Assembly (NCBI GenBank): GCA_033398695.1
Contig: CM065814.1
Coordinates: 101,000,501 to 101,064,500, forward strand
Direction of reading: 5' to 3'
Length of the DNA: 64,000 nucleotides
Source of the DNA: Orobanche coerulescens
Taxonomy: Eukaryota; Streptophyta; Magnoliopsida; Lamiales; Orobanchaceae
Part shown: piece after piece, positions 1-11,437 of the stretch
Layout: each line of letters starts with the position of its first letter
Position numbering within the stretch: the first letter of the stretch is position 1
The notes under the pieces: generated by a model
Seen by the model: only the letters and a program-made list of their open reading frames with translations
Database searches by the model: none
Told to the model about the DNA's origin: nothing
Translations under genes and position numbers: made by a program

Positions 1-260
1 TAGAATGTAATATCCGTATTTTTCTTTCCCTTGTATTTTCGTTTTTGGTGTATTTCTCGATCGTAGTGACCCTCGTGTACTTTCCAGCGTGTCCTTCCTG
101 TCAAACTGTTGAACTGTATTCTCGTTATTGTTGTGCGGAACCGCCGTTTCGGGGTTGCCGTGGATCCATTTCGTGTTGTTGGTTCCCAAATATTGATTCC
201 TATCGTTTTATTCTCTTTCCGGATCATTTTTATCATTTTGGGACCCAAAATGGGGTGTGG

Positions 261-540
261 GCCGCGGCACAAGATGCGTGCGCCGCGGCACACAAATTTC
301 TCCAAATGTGGTCGAGCGATGCATGCGTGTGCGCGGCACACCCATCCGGTGCCGCGGCACAGTGCCAGGCCAGTGCCGCGGCACACCTGTCCGGTGCCGC
401 GGCACACTCGTGTGTCTTCCGCGACCAAAACCCAACTGTACCGTGTGCCGCGGCACACGCAGGCTGTGCCGCGGCACAATGCTAAAACCTGGGAGTAAAT
501 TTTCGGCCTGTGCCGCGGCACACTTCGGCTGTGCCGCGGC
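261..540. repeat. Array of nine GTGCCGCGGCAC-type palindromes
   Basis: The core GCCGCGGC occurs at 261, 282, 351, 375, 396, 447, 468, 512 and 533, usually flanked as TGTGCCGCGGCACA; a degenerate copy lies near 331. Four pairs are exactly 21 bp apart (261/282, 375/396, 447/468, 512/533). The array is in the presumed U3 of the LTR. No clear TATA box follows it, unlike the other LTR arrays in this window. Confidence 0.9.
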
Positions 541-1200
541 ACACGAAGCGGTATTTGCGCAGTCTCGTCCTTATTAGACGAGATCGGTCGTCTCCTCCCC
601 CATTTTCACCTGCTTCGCGAGAGAAAGTGAGAGAGAGGGGGAGAACTGCTCAGATTTCTTAACTTGGGGGGCCGATTTTCATCATTTTTCTTCGGTAGTG
701 AAGCCCGGGAAATCAATCTAACGCGTGTTCTACGGATCTTAGTACTCGAATCTTCCAAGGTAATATTCTAAAACCCTATCTTCGATTAATTTGGGGGTTT
801 TTGGGATTTTCTTCCGATTAGTTCCGTTTTGTTGGTGGATTCATGATGTATACGATTAATATTGTTAGTATCTTTTGTTTTCCTACGGATTCATGGATAT
901 TTTGTGGATTTTTACGGAATCGAGAGGGTTTGGTTGTGGCCCGCCCTCGTTGTTATTTTGGTACGAATATACATGAATCGTAGGCGGGTTTCCGGGTGTA
1001 TTCCATTTCCATAATCGTTTAGAAGTGGTTGTGATTGTGCTATTCGAATCGTTAGGTTCATTTTCGTCGGTTCCTCGTGGTTGTGCTTGATCCTTCCGTT
1101 CCGTTCGTGTCATCGTCTATTTAATCGAGGCAAGTATCCTTATGAACTTACGATCTTGACATAGTAGTTTGTATGAGAAATTGTGTGTGTGTATGCTCAC

Positions 1201-1328
1201 TGCGGGTTAGACTCGACGGGGTCTCGGTAGGGTTCCACGAAGCTGTGGGACCGCGAGCTTGCTTTTAACCACTGTGGGTTAGATCCGACGGGGTCTCGGC
1301 AGGGATCCACGAAGCTGTGGGTCCGCGG
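1201..1328. repeat. Two direct repeats, 72-bp offset, inside the LTR
   Basis: The block starting TGCGGGTTAGACTCGACGGG at 1201 recurs at 1273 as TGTGGGTTAGATCCGACGGG. Both continue through a GTCTCGG..AGGG..CCACGAAGCTGTGGG segment. The minus-strand LTR at 2305 has a comparable doubled block at about 2867-2992, so duplication at this site seems to be a feature of the LTR group. Confidence 0.8.
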
Positions 1329-1896
1329 TTAATTGTGGTGCATTTTCACAAATGTGGTTTGATCATTGGCATTTCCGGAAATGAGCATTTTGGAACTATG
1401 TTTTCTTGGATTGCATGCATTACTATATGTGTAAGATGTAAGTCGTTCATAAGGTTAATTGTACTAGCTTACTTGCTAACCCCTCTGGGGACCCGTTTTG
1501 GGGAAATTCGTTTTATGAATTTCAGGTCAGGTTCATCGGGACGAGCGGGCGCTGGACCAGTACACGGATGATGGCCATGCGTGATGATTGTGCATAAGTG
1601 ACGTCTCAATGTCTTTTTGTCTTTTCATCTTTTGTGGCTTTTGAACTAATGGTTGTACTCGAGTACTTAAGGGTCCTTGTTCGTCCGGATTGTATTGTTG
1701 CCTATATGTTTGTGTTGATTGATAATGTTATGTTTGACCGGTTGAACCGGGTGGATTATTCTGTTTTGCGTCTTTATGACATGGTGTTGGTTTGTCGTTT
1801 ATGTGAGTCGATGAGTATGATGCTGTTCAGCCTGGTGGGTCCCATATAGGGATTCACGGCGCTGTAATATACCTCGAATATCTTGAGGGTGTTACA

Positions 1897-2304
1897 GACT
1901 GGTCCTAATTACCACCGGTACTTGGCTGCACTGAGTTTGACAAGGTAGGGGTAGTCGAACCAGCATCAGAACTGAAAGAAAAGGCTGCCCACCGGTTGCG
2001 CCACGTCCCCGTATGCATCCATGACTGCATCCGCCTCCTCTATTAGCAGACATTCTGAGGAACACGTAGATAATAAATGAGCACAGTTCATATCATATCT
2101 CATCGAGGCAATCGATCCCCAGATATACGAACTTAAAGACAAAGCGGTTAAGAAAATAAAAGAGGAGTAAGAGAGAACTCACGAGCACCGATCGTACCGA
2201 GATGATGGCAATATAGTGATTATTGTATACAAATGATGACTCAATTCGACCCAAAAAGACCGACAGCATAGGTATCCATAAACCTAAACTCTGATACCAT
2301 AATG
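1897..2304 (-). pseudogene. Truncated gypsy 5' leader with primer site and gag start
   Basis: On the minus strand, directly after the LTR that ends at 2305, comes a primer site TGGTATCAGAGT (2288-2299), matching the 3' end of initiator-Met tRNA as in many plant retroelements. About 235 bases further on, an ATG at 2053-2051 opens a frame beginning MSANRGGG, then a Gly/Arg-rich stretch typical of the gag start in this lineage. The frame is cut off at 1897, where the unrelated plus-strand LTR ends. Only about 52 codons remain. This is the remnant of an element whose body was lost or displaced by the neighbouring insertion. Confidence 0.65.
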
Positions 2305-3300
2305 TGTAACACCCCCAAGATATATGGGATATATTACAGTATCGTGAACCCCTACCATAGGACCCACAAGGCTATACAGATATACATTCTAACATTCGAC
2401 CGACAAAGACTAAACATAACCAATGAGAAAGAAAATAAAAAGTAACCTTCAGGAAAATATGCAAAATCAACGCAATCAATGGGGCTTTGACCCACGCAAG
2501 GAAATATCATGACATCAACGAAACATCCTATAGTACTCGAGTACCAAAACTATCCAAAGTACGACATCACAAAGGAAAGACTTAAACAATGGAGACTAAA
2601 GAAATGACATAATATCACTCTTGTCCATTATCTTCGTGATGACCGGTACCCGCTCGTCTCCTCATTTGGAACCTGAAATACATGAAACGCATTTCTTGCG
2701 AATAGGTTAGCCATGGAATAACTAGTACAAGTATATCAATTACGAAATAATATTTCTTGAACAATAAAGTAAGCATAACATCACTTCACAAAATTTAAGA
2801 CTAATAATGCAGAATAACTAAATCCCATAATACATCACATTTCAAATATATGCGTGATTAACCGCGGAACCACATCGGAAGCAACGGAATTCTCTGAGGC
2901 CCTGTGGGACCCTCCCATCGTGGTTAACCCAAAAATATTCGCGGAACCGCACCAAAAGCAATGGAACCCTCTAAGGACCCGTCAGTCCATTCCAGAGTGA
3001 ACATATATATTCACAAAGCTCATATACTTCACTTTCAAAGTTAAGAACATATAATCATAAACATATACTTACCTTTGTGACATATTTGAGTTGGAGGAAA
3101 ATGGTATTCAAGCAAGGTTGATCCAAGAACGCACTTCCAACCCTTAACGATTCGTAAGGAGTACGATAATCGACAATCAATACTCAATTTTTAGGAGGGA
3201 AATGGCTTCCAACAACGTTGGAGATTAGGGTTGAGGAGGGAGAATTTTTACTCACGAGTGGGAGGGAAATGACTTCCAACAGTGTTTTGCTTAATGAGGT
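2305..3300 (-). mobile_element. Ty3/gypsy LTR, minus strand, upper border unresolved
   Basis: It starts (as minus-strand 3' end) with TGTAACACCCCCAAGATAT, the same terminal pattern as the LTRs at 6502 and 1896, and lies next to a primer site. An internal doubled block (about 2867-2992) mirrors the repeat at 1201-1328. The segment near 3060-3200 resembles the splice-like R/U5 region of the other LTRs. I could not find the TG..CA border or a TATA box at the high end, so the U3 is probably truncated; 3300 is an estimate. Confidence 0.55.
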
Positions 3301-3618
3301 AAGTAAGTTTTTTCGATTTATTAGAGTTATTTTATTTCTTTTTTCTATTAGCACTTTTTTTCCTTCTCTTTTTCTGTTAGTGTTACTTTTCTCTTTTCCG
3401 TCACTTTTCCATCTACAAGTTAGTGCGTATGAAAGTGTGTATATGTAGCATTTTCTGTACTTTTAGTCCCAACCCAAGTCTGGCCAATCACCACTTTTTA
3501 ATTTCCAGATGAAAAATGGTACAATCACAACTGTTGTAATACAATGGTTGTGGTTGTTTGGACCATTGATTATATGAGTGGTGGAGTAGGTGATGAAATA
3601 AATAATGAATGTAATGAT
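3301..3618. other. Non-coding flank of the copia insertion
   Basis: AT/GT-rich sequence with no gene-like frame. It ends in ATGAT (3614-3618), the left target-site duplicate of the copia element; the same ATGAT is at 17551-17555. The pre-insertion locus therefore continued from 3618 directly to 17556. Confidence 0.7.
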
Positions 3619-4156
3619 TGTTGGAGCAATATTCGGTATATGTGCTATTGTGCGGAAGCGTAAATAAAATGTGCGAAAAATAAATCGACACAGGATTTAT
3701 TGAGGTCCAGCCAAACATACCTACGTCCTCTCTTCGTATCTTTTTCTATAGTCTAAAGATCAACCTCTGTATGTCTCTTCTATTGGTCGAGGGATTACCA
3801 TTACAATTCTCGTCTTCTATCGGTCCGATATAAACCGTACACACTTGTCTTTTTGTCGGTCCAAGTTAAACCATTTTCCTTTTCTATCGGATAAGAAATC
3901 AACCTATCTAACTTTCTATAGGTACTATACAAACCTCACGTGGATATAGATTTCGATTCTAATAATGTCGGATCCTTGATCCTAATAACACCGAATCCAA
4001 TCTTATCCTTTTTTCCTCTCGTGTATGTTTTCGTGTATAACACTCAAACACTTATCAATTTAAGCTCAAGTACAACAACAAAAATGTTTACAATGATATC
4101 ACAAGTATAGATGATTTGCTCAAGGTTGTTGTGTGGTTTGACACTAAATGGTTTGG

Positions 4157-4164
4157 TATTTATA
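4157..4164 (-). promoter_or_regulatory. TATA box of the copia 3' LTR
   Basis: TATAAATA on the minus strand, 41 bp downstream (in the transcription direction) of the nearest palindrome. The equivalent box in the other LTR is at 16819-16826. Confidence 0.7.
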
Positions 4165-4205
4165 GCCATTTTCTTTCAACTAGCCGTTACTGCCAGCTGA
4201 CTTAT

Positions 4206-4690
4206 TAGTGTGCGCTAGCCTTCCTTCAGCGTGCGCTATTGCCTATTGCATACATTAATATTTGCTGATTACGTACGTTATCTGCTTATAACTTCAGTCC
4301 AGTGGCTACTGCCTCTATCAGTTAGCGTGCGCTAACATCTCCTTATAGCGTGCGTTAATATTGTGTCATTGCTTGCATCATATATCCTTTATCGCCTTTT
4401 GACTTCTGACTTTCCACCAAATCTTCCAATGGATTGATTATATTGAATTCAAACACTTTAGCATGCGCTATTCATCAACCGTAGCGCGCGCTATGATTTC
4501 GTCACTGCAGATGTCATTCCATGTCTGAAAGTCTTCACAACGGTCATGTTCTACGGTAGCGTGCGTTATGCTTCAACTGTAGCATGCGCTATCTTCATCA
4601 GGTAACTTTGTCTTTAGGTAACTTTGTAGCTCATCTGGTCTGCAGATAGCTTTCTTAACATGCGCTATTGTTTCCTGCTAGCGTGCGTTA
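4206..4690. repeat. TAGCGYGCGCTA palindrome array in copia 3' LTR
   Basis: Palindromic 12-mers start at 4206, 4227, 4246 (degenerate), 4269, 4323, 4346, 4369 (degenerate), 4459, 4482, 4557, 4580, 4656 and 4679. Spacing within groups is 23 bp in most cases (21, 19 and 23 in the first group). Between the first two groups lies a linker containing CAGTCCAGTGGCTACTG. The same array, with some C/T differences, is at 16868-17352. Confidence 0.88.
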
Positions 4691-4904
4691 TTCACCAGGT
4701 AAGTTCAGGCCAGGTGACTTTCCTTCTTGTCAGATCAGGTAACTTTCATCAGGTAACTTTTCTTCTTGACTGATCTGGTAACTTTGCTCGCTCCGAGCGT
4801 CTTCGACTTCTTTGTTGTTTTGTTTTGCTTCCTTGTTGTTTTTCTTTGTTTAACAACTAATCATCAAACTCAATAATGAATATTTGGAATAAAATACTCC
4901 AACA

Positions 4905-4957
4905 ATCTCCCCCTTTTTGATGATTATAAAACAACACCTTGAATGAGATAAAACCTG

Positions 4958-5006
<49 letters not shown>

Positions 5007-5355
5007 TACAGATCAAAGTATCGACTTTGTCTGTTTCGTTAGTTTCCATCTCCCATCTTTTCTTTTCTCCTTTTCGACTTTTTCCTTTTATTTTTCAACT
5101 TCTTCATATTTTCTCCTTGTTTCATCATTCGTATATATTTTTATTTTTCTCGTGATGCTTTTCTCGTTTTTCTCCCCTTATACCGTTCTTATTTTATTCC
5201 ATTCTTCTCCCCCTTTTTGTTATCAGCAAAAAGTGTATATAAATGATAATAGAATAAAATCATGATAAATATGCATAAAGGGTAAACTCCCTCTGACAAA
5301 TGTCTCCTGTTAAAAAATATAAACCCCCCTTGAGTGAAATATTAATTGATGAAAA
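4905..5355 (-). other. Copia internal 3' non-coding region with polypurine tract and (TA)n
   Basis: Next to the 3' LTR the minus strand reads AAAAAGGGGGAGAT (polypurine tract for plus-strand priming). A (TA)21 microsatellite occupies 4961-5002. The rest is pyrimidine-rich on the plus strand with no coding signal. Confidence 0.75.
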
Positions 5356-6501
5356 TTAATTTTTGTTTTTGGGGATCCAACCGAAAGTCGGTCGTTTTTC
5401 ATTTATGTAGACGATGTTCGGAATAGTGTTTCCTTTAGGAATCCAAATCTTTTTAATTTTAATCGTCCGATGTGGGATTTTACAATTTGAAATATGATGC
5501 CCAATTTTTAAATATTTATCACAATGGGGTATTTTCAAATTTAAGGATTCGTTTTTAATATTCGGTTTGAATCCTAACCCCTGTTTATTCAAAGTATATT
5601 TTTGAACCGAAAGCATATATTCAAATTTCTCATTTTCGAGAGAAAATTTGTTCGTTAAACTTTTAAGTTCGTCTTGAACTTTCAAAAGATCATTCTTTAA
5701 ATTATTTTCTATTTCAAGACATTTTGAATGATCGGTCTCGATAAGTTTCCCTTTTTCATGAATTTTAGAAATTTCGATTTCCAATGATTTATTTTTAAAT
5801 TGGAGGGATTTTATTTCGGATAAAGCATTTTGAAAATCAGTATGCAGTAATTCGAATGCTTCAAATAATTCGTCTTGAGACGATGCACTAACCTGGCTTT
5901 TGACGTTGCTTAAGTCGAATGTACTTCTTGCCATGAGTGCGAGATTATTTTGGATATATTCATCATCTTCGTCTTCATCACTCCACATGACAATTAAGAC
6001 TTCCCTCTTTGGATTTGCTCGGCAATTCTTTGCGAAGTGGCCTGGTTTACCACAGATTCGACAGTTGTTGTCGAATTTCTTAGATTCGCCCGTCTTGATG
6101 TCTTTATTTCTCCAGTTTAATAAGTTTTGAAACTTATTAATATTCTTGGCATAATATGCCTATTCTTCATCACTTTCATCTACCAGGAATTCTTCTTTGC
6201 GAGACATCTTAGCTTTCATAGTTATTGTTCTTTCCTTCGGCTTCAACTTGTTGTTTCGTGATTTTAGAACAATCTCATAATTAATTAGTGAACCAACGAG
6301 GGTGCTAAAGTCGAGCGTGTTAAGATCTTTAGATACCATGATCACCGTCACAGTGCCATCCAATTCGCTAGGTAGTGATCGTAAGATCTTCTTGACTTTC
6401 TCACTACTTGATAGCGATTTTTCGAATGAAGATAGTCCATTGGTGATGACCGAAAAATGGTCGAGCATGTTGGTGATGGACTCGTCACCCTTCATCATGA
6501 A
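5356..6501 (-). pseudogene. Copia gag, C-terminal part (UBN2-like, CCHC knuckle, coiled coil)
   Basis: Continues the gag begun at 15856-16240 across the nested gypsy element. The first part (6498 down to 6160) is UBN2-like (SITNMLDHF, KILRSLPSE). It ends in an in-frame TAG at 6160-6162, after which the same frame continues with a perfect CCHC zinc knuckle (C-RI-C-GKPG-H-FAKN-C, about 6083-6042), an acidic stretch, and a Lys/Glu-rich coiled coil. A second knuckle-like motif near 5510 has Tyr in place of its second Cys. The frame stops at 5356, about 450 bases before the LTR. Gag would package element RNA. Here it is broken by one nonsense codon and the gypsy insertion. Confidence 0.85.
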
Positions 6502-8156
6502 TGTAACACCCCAAACTAGGCGGATATTACAGTGCCGTAGATCCCCAACTGGGACCCACCAGGCAAATGAAAATGAATGAATTACACAAGATAAATGTAG
6601 TACCGAACTACATTACAACCATAATTACTCCGATGAGGAGTTTAGTTACAACATACCAGGACAATACCGAATACTAGTGTATTTTATATGAAGATAAAAT
6701 ACACAACACTGAATGAAACGGAGTATTCAAATGAAAGTCTGCAGCGGAAAATAAAGGACAATAACATGAATAACTGAAAGATCGGGGCCCCCTACTAGTA
6801 TCACTAGGACTCCTCGACATCAACATGCTATTCCCGTGCGTTTGCCTTGACATGACCTGAAAAACAAAATCCCCAAATGGGGTCAGTTAAACAGAACAAC
6901 AATCCTCAAGAGTTGAAAATACACAATCATGATTATATCTGAAATTATGAAATATCCTGTCGAAACATACGCAATCAAACATGCTATATGAATCAACTAA
7001 CAGTACGGCTCAAAGGGTGGCGCCACACTACGCCCGGGATGGAAATATGTCCGTGCACAAGCCACCAACGAGTATCGATCAAATACACGTGTGGTCTTGT
7101 ACCTAATCAGTCTCACGAGACAATATGACCCGTGTGCACAGTCCAATGTATCACTCCCAATACATGACCATCACGTGCCCGACATGAAAATCCTACACAT
7201 ACCAACCGGCACGCCAGTATGACCCGGAATGCCACGATATAACAAAAGTGACATCGAAAATGAATAATGACTCACCGAGGTGGAATGGTAACGAAATAAA
7301 TGACAGCTCAATGAAAAGATTGGAACCGCTGTTCCTTATGGTAAACGATTAATTGATAACAACAAATTTTGATACGATTAATATAATGATGAATGAGTTA
7401 TGATTATGAATGAACAACAACAAAAGGGATGAATATCCTTTTAACCGAGTAAGAATTAACTTACACAATACCGGTGACAATTATCCTTCCACGAACAACG
7501 TCCTAATTGAGATATCGGTCGCTCGAACAACCTTAAATAATACAATTACCAACAATCCATTCAATATACGAATCAAACACGAATATAACGAACTCAAAAC
7601 GTCGATACGACTAAACCAAGTCCATAGAGGCATTAAATCAAACACGTTGTATCCAAACTCCGATTGTTTACAATCAAACCTCGATATACCAATATCAAAA
7701 TCCCCAAGAAGTGTTTCAAACCAACAAAACATCTCCAATACGATCAATAATCCGTTATGAATATCCAAAAATGTGATTATAGCAACAATTAGTCGAAAAT
7801 CCCCAATTCCAACTCGATTTTCAAGGTGTTCTCGAATAATTCCTCAATAATCCAATGAATCCTTATACAAACTCATAATCATATACATATCCCTTCATAT
7901 AACATGATTATAACGTCCAAAATATCATATCTCAACACAAAATCGAAGTCCAAAGTGTTGAAGGAATTACCTCTTGAAGATCCAAGTACTTTAATCCGAA
8001 GAACACGCGTTAGATTGATTATCCGGGCTTCACGATCGAAAGGAGATGAAGAAAATCAAACACCCAAATGATTTGTGAAGGAAAAACCCTCCTCAAGCTT
8101 CTCTCTCTCGTAAAAGGTGGAAAAAATCGAAGGAATGAGTGAAATGCTCAAAAATG

Positions 8157-8164
8157 AATTTATA
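8157..8164 (-). promoter_or_regulatory. TATA box of Tekay-like LTR
   Basis: Minus-strand TATAAAT directly downstream of the GC-rich array; the same box is near 15150-15160 in the other LTR. Confidence 0.7.
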
Positions 8165-8180
8165 GGGTTGACTACCTGGG

Positions 8181-8484
8181 ACACGGCCGTGCCGATCGGC
8201 ACGGTCGTCGCACTGATTGGCCGACGGTGGCGACAGGACTCGACCGTGTCTGCTTGACACGGTCGCGGCGCGAAGGGCCTTCCAAAGCGATGACTCCGTC
8301 AAGCGGCGACTTCGGCATGACTCGGCCGTGCAGGCGACACGGTCGGGCGTCTTTGGCGAGCGATTATCGCTTATCCGGAAGGGTTCGACTTCGGCCGTGC
8401 GAGCGACACGGTCGGGTCCTGAGGCATACACTTCGGCATTTTCGGACGAGTGCAGCCACGGGCGTGTCGGACGACACGGCCGAG
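8181..8484. repeat. Inverted pairs of CACGGCCGTG-like motifs in Tekay LTR
   Basis: Five pairs at about 8181/8199, 8239/8256, 8321/8336, 8390/8405 and 8458/8473. Each pair is a short inverted repeat, for example CTCGACCGTGTC, a 5-base loop, then GACACGGTCGCG. Pairs recur every 58-82 bp. The matching segment in the other LTR (about 15179-15485) is far more diverged than its flanks. Confidence 0.82.
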
Positions 8485-8851
8485 TTCGTTGGCGTGATCG
8501 GCAATCTTGAAAAATGAGCGGTTGAGCTAAAACGACCATAACTCTCTCGTCCGGACTCCGATTGACTCACCGTTTGAACCATTGGAAAGCTAACTCGATG
8601 CTCTATAATATTGCAAAGATTTAGAATTTTTGGAATTACCAAAAATTAATGGTGATCTAAGAGAGTCGAACTCATATGAGGAAAGTTGAAACAATGAACA
8701 ATAACGATACACAACTCGAAGTTTTTCCGAACGGTGAACATGGTGAAAGAACATGATTGATGAATGATTATAATTGAGTGAAAATACACTGAGTGACAAT
8801 TACAGACTGATAATTACTGAATGATAATGATCAATTACAACCGGTATTACA

Positions 8852-11437
8852 TACACCCCCAAAGAGTTTCGTCCCGAAACTAAAGGGTCAAACAACTCGG
8901 GATAACTCTCCCGCATATTCTTCTCGGTTTCCCAAGTGGCCTCTTCGACTCCGTGTCTAGACCACTGAATCTTGACCAAAGGGATCGTCTTATCCCTCAA
9001 CTGTTTGATTCGCCGCTCCAACACTCGTACAGGACGCTCCTCGTACGAATGCTCATCCGCGATCTCGATTTCTTCGAACTGAAGTATGTGACTCGGGTCG
9101 GCAACAAACTTCCGCAACTGAGAGACATGAAACACATTATGAATTTGGCTCAAAGCCGGAGGTAAAGCCAATCGATAAGCTAACACGCCTACTCGATCCA
9201 AAATTTCAAACGGTCCAATGAATCTTGGGCTCAACTTCCCCCGTTTTCCGAAACGGAAAAATACTTCGACTTGGGGATACCTTGACCAAAACATGGTCAC
9301 CCGTCTCGAACTCTAGTGGTCGATGATGATTATCCGCATACGATTTCTGTCGACTGAAATTGTCAACATACGACTCTTGATCATAGCTACCTTCTCCCGA
9401 CGGCTATAAGCATATCGGGCTCGGTGCCGATTGATTCTGACAAGTCATCCTAACACAAAGGAGATCGACAAAGACGACCGTACAAGGCCTCGTAAGGTGC
9501 CATCTTAATGGAGGCATGCCAACTATACTGTACGTGGACTTAAACAATAGTAATTGGGCTTCCCCATCGTCTACTAATCGAGGACGCATGCCCTCAATAT
9601 GTCCTCTGATGTCTGAATAGTTCTCTCTGATTGTCCGTCGGACTGAGGATGAAAGGCAATACTGAGATTAAGCCGAGTTCCCATAGCACGATGAATCGAT
9701 TTCTAAAATGGGAAACCAATCGTCCGTCACGATCGGAAACGATACTCTTAGGAGTACTGCAGTGCGGTCTCACTATCTCCTTGATGAACAATCGGGCGAT
9801 CTCTCAGACCCCACGTATCCTTGATCTCAAGGAAATGAGTTGATTTAGTTAAGCGGTCCGCGATCACTCGGATCGTATTTAAGCCACGACGACTCGTCGT
9901 CAATTCGTGATGAATTCCATAGAAATGTCTTCCCACTTCCATTACGGAATAGGAGCGGTATCGCATACTCGCGGCCGCCGAGGTTCCATCTTGACTTGTT
10001 GACAGTTAAGCATCTCGAAACAAATTCTGCGACTTCTCGCTTCATATTACTCCACCGGTAATTTTGTTTCAAGTCCTTGTACATCTTCTGGACCCCGGAT
10101 GAACAGAATAAGGGGTAGCATGAGCTTCTCTCAAAATAGAGTTTTTCAACTCGTCATTCGCCGGTACACACATCCGATTCTTAAATCTCAAAAGTCCATC
10201 CTCGTGGATCACGAATCCAGGGCTTTCCGAGCCACATCCTCAAGAATGCGCAACAATGCCGGGTCCGAACCACGATTCTCCCCGATTGCATCCTCAAGAT
10301 ATGATGAAATCTCTAACATACAAAGTCGTCCCCGACTCCGGGCTGCACTCGATCTCGGGTCTAAGGAATTCCTGTTGGAGCTCCTTCTGAATTGTGAAAC
10401 GAGCAAGCATCTGCTCCTGAACGGACTTACGACTCAAGGCGTCGGCGACAATGCTCGCCTTGCCCGGGTGGTAAAGGATTTCGATATCATAATCTTTGAG
10501 TAGTTCCAACCACCGTCTCTATCGCATATTTAACTCCTTGTGAGTAAATATATACTTCAACTCTTGTGATTGGTGAAGATCTGACAGGTGATGCCATAAA
10601 GGTAACGACGACAAATTTCCAACGTGAAAACCACGGTTGCTAGCTCCGTCTGTGGGTTGGATAATTAACCAGCTAATCCGAGGAAACATCGGATTTAATT
10701 AATATCTTTCGGAGGTTGCCAATATCGGATAGTCTCTGACTTCTGAGGGTCGACACGAACTCTGTCAGATGAAATTATATGTCCGAGAAAGTCACTTCGG
10801 ACCTCCAGAACTCATATTTGGAAAACTTTCCATAAAGTTGCTCTCGTCTCAACACGTCGAGAACCTGATGAAGATGAACCTCGTATTCCTCTCGGCTACG
10901 AGAATAAATCAAAATGTCTTCGATGAAGACAACAACAAACTGATCCCAAAAAAATCGATGAAAACCCGATTCATTACCCCCATGAATACCAAAGTTGTAA
11001 TAGTTTGCCCGAACTGCATAACTACGAACTAATTATGACCATAGCCTGTATGAAACGCCGTCTCGCGATATCCGACTCTCGAATCCGCAATCGGTGATAT
11101 CCAGATCTTAAGTCGATCCCGAAAATACCGAGGCTCCCTCAAGTTGATCTAAAAGATCATCAATACGGGTAAAGGATACTACTCTTGATCATCACCCTGT
11201 TCAACTCCTGGTAATTAATACACACACGAGACGAGCCATCCTTCTCCTTGACAGATCACACTAGTGCTCCTCACGGGGACGCAATCGGTCGGAGATGACC
11301 TTTCTCGAACTACTCCTCAAGTTGAATCTTCAACTCCCCGCATTTCGGTCGGGCCATCCGATACGGTGCCTTCGATAAATGGGACGTCTGGCTCCCACTC
11401 ACTCCTGAATTCCCCTACTCTATGTGAAGGCAAATAC
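8852..11437 (-). pseudogene. Tekay-like pol remains (RT, RNase H, integrase, chromodomain)
   Basis: Read from high to low coordinates. RT region about 11400-10510, frame badly broken. RNase H end near 10509-10420 ([20 protein letters not shown], with the conserved ADALSR). Integrase core about 10084-9404 in several frames (a DRLTKSTHFL motif near 9860 and a SDRDGR..SHF motif near 9730). Integrase C-terminus and chromodomain-like tail at 9300-8852: GPFEILDRVG, IHNVFHVSQLRK, and IQWSRHGVEEATWETE. Next to the 3' LTR the minus strand reads TTTGGGGGTGTA, a polypurine tract. At least five frame breaks; no function expected. Confidence 0.82.

Larger units (their letters stand above)
1..1896 (+). mobile_element. 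Ty3/gypsy LTR, right part (left end outside window)
   Basis: The right border reads GGGTGTTACA, the same 3' terminus as the LTRs at 2305 and 6502 (seen reversed there). The last 90 bases align with those LTR ends: a TTACAGCGCCGTGAATCCC-like block and a GGGACCCACC-like block. The segment near 690-765 matches the R/U5 part of the 6502 LTR in the same relative position. There is no ORF of retroviral type, so this is a solo LTR or the 3' LTR of an element to the left. The short ORFs in 45-577 are by-products of the palindrome array. Family placement is by similarity to the neighbouring LTRs only. Confidence 0.75.
3619..4904 (-). repeat. Copia 3' LTR
   Basis: Begins TGTTGGAGCAAT and ends ATACTCCAACA on the plus strand. 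It holds a minus-strand TATA box (4157-4164) and an array of TAGCGTGCGCTA-type palindromes upstream of it (4206-4690). It differs from the 16279 copy mostly by C/T and G/A changes and small indels. Confidence 0.93.
6502..8851 (-). repeat. Tekay-like 3' LTR
   Basis: Plus-strand borders TGTAACACCCC and ACCGGTATTACA. On the minus strand the LTR starts TGTAATACCGG, followed by AT-rich repeats, a palindrome array (8484 to 8181), and a TATA box CTATAAAT (8157-8164), 16 bp past the array. Confidence 0.9.

Noticed and set aside
45..577. Four overlapping small ORFs with repeating PRH, RGT or AAA-rich patterns
   Set aside because: They are translations of the CCGCGG palindrome array in different frames and strands; the repeat explains all of them.
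4939..5265. ORF with (YI)n start
   Set aside because: Translation of a (TA)n microsatellite and pyrimidine-rich element 3' region, antisense to the copia gag.
7410..7768. Paired 116- and 95-codon ORFs, repeated at 14399-14757
   Set aside because: Conserved only because both LTRs are copies; no domain, in the LTR R/U5 region.
8093..8642. Arg/Ser-rich ORFs on both strands in the Tekay LTR (and 15107-15512)
   Set aside because: They come from low stop density in the CG-rich array; frames are not kept between the two LTR copies.
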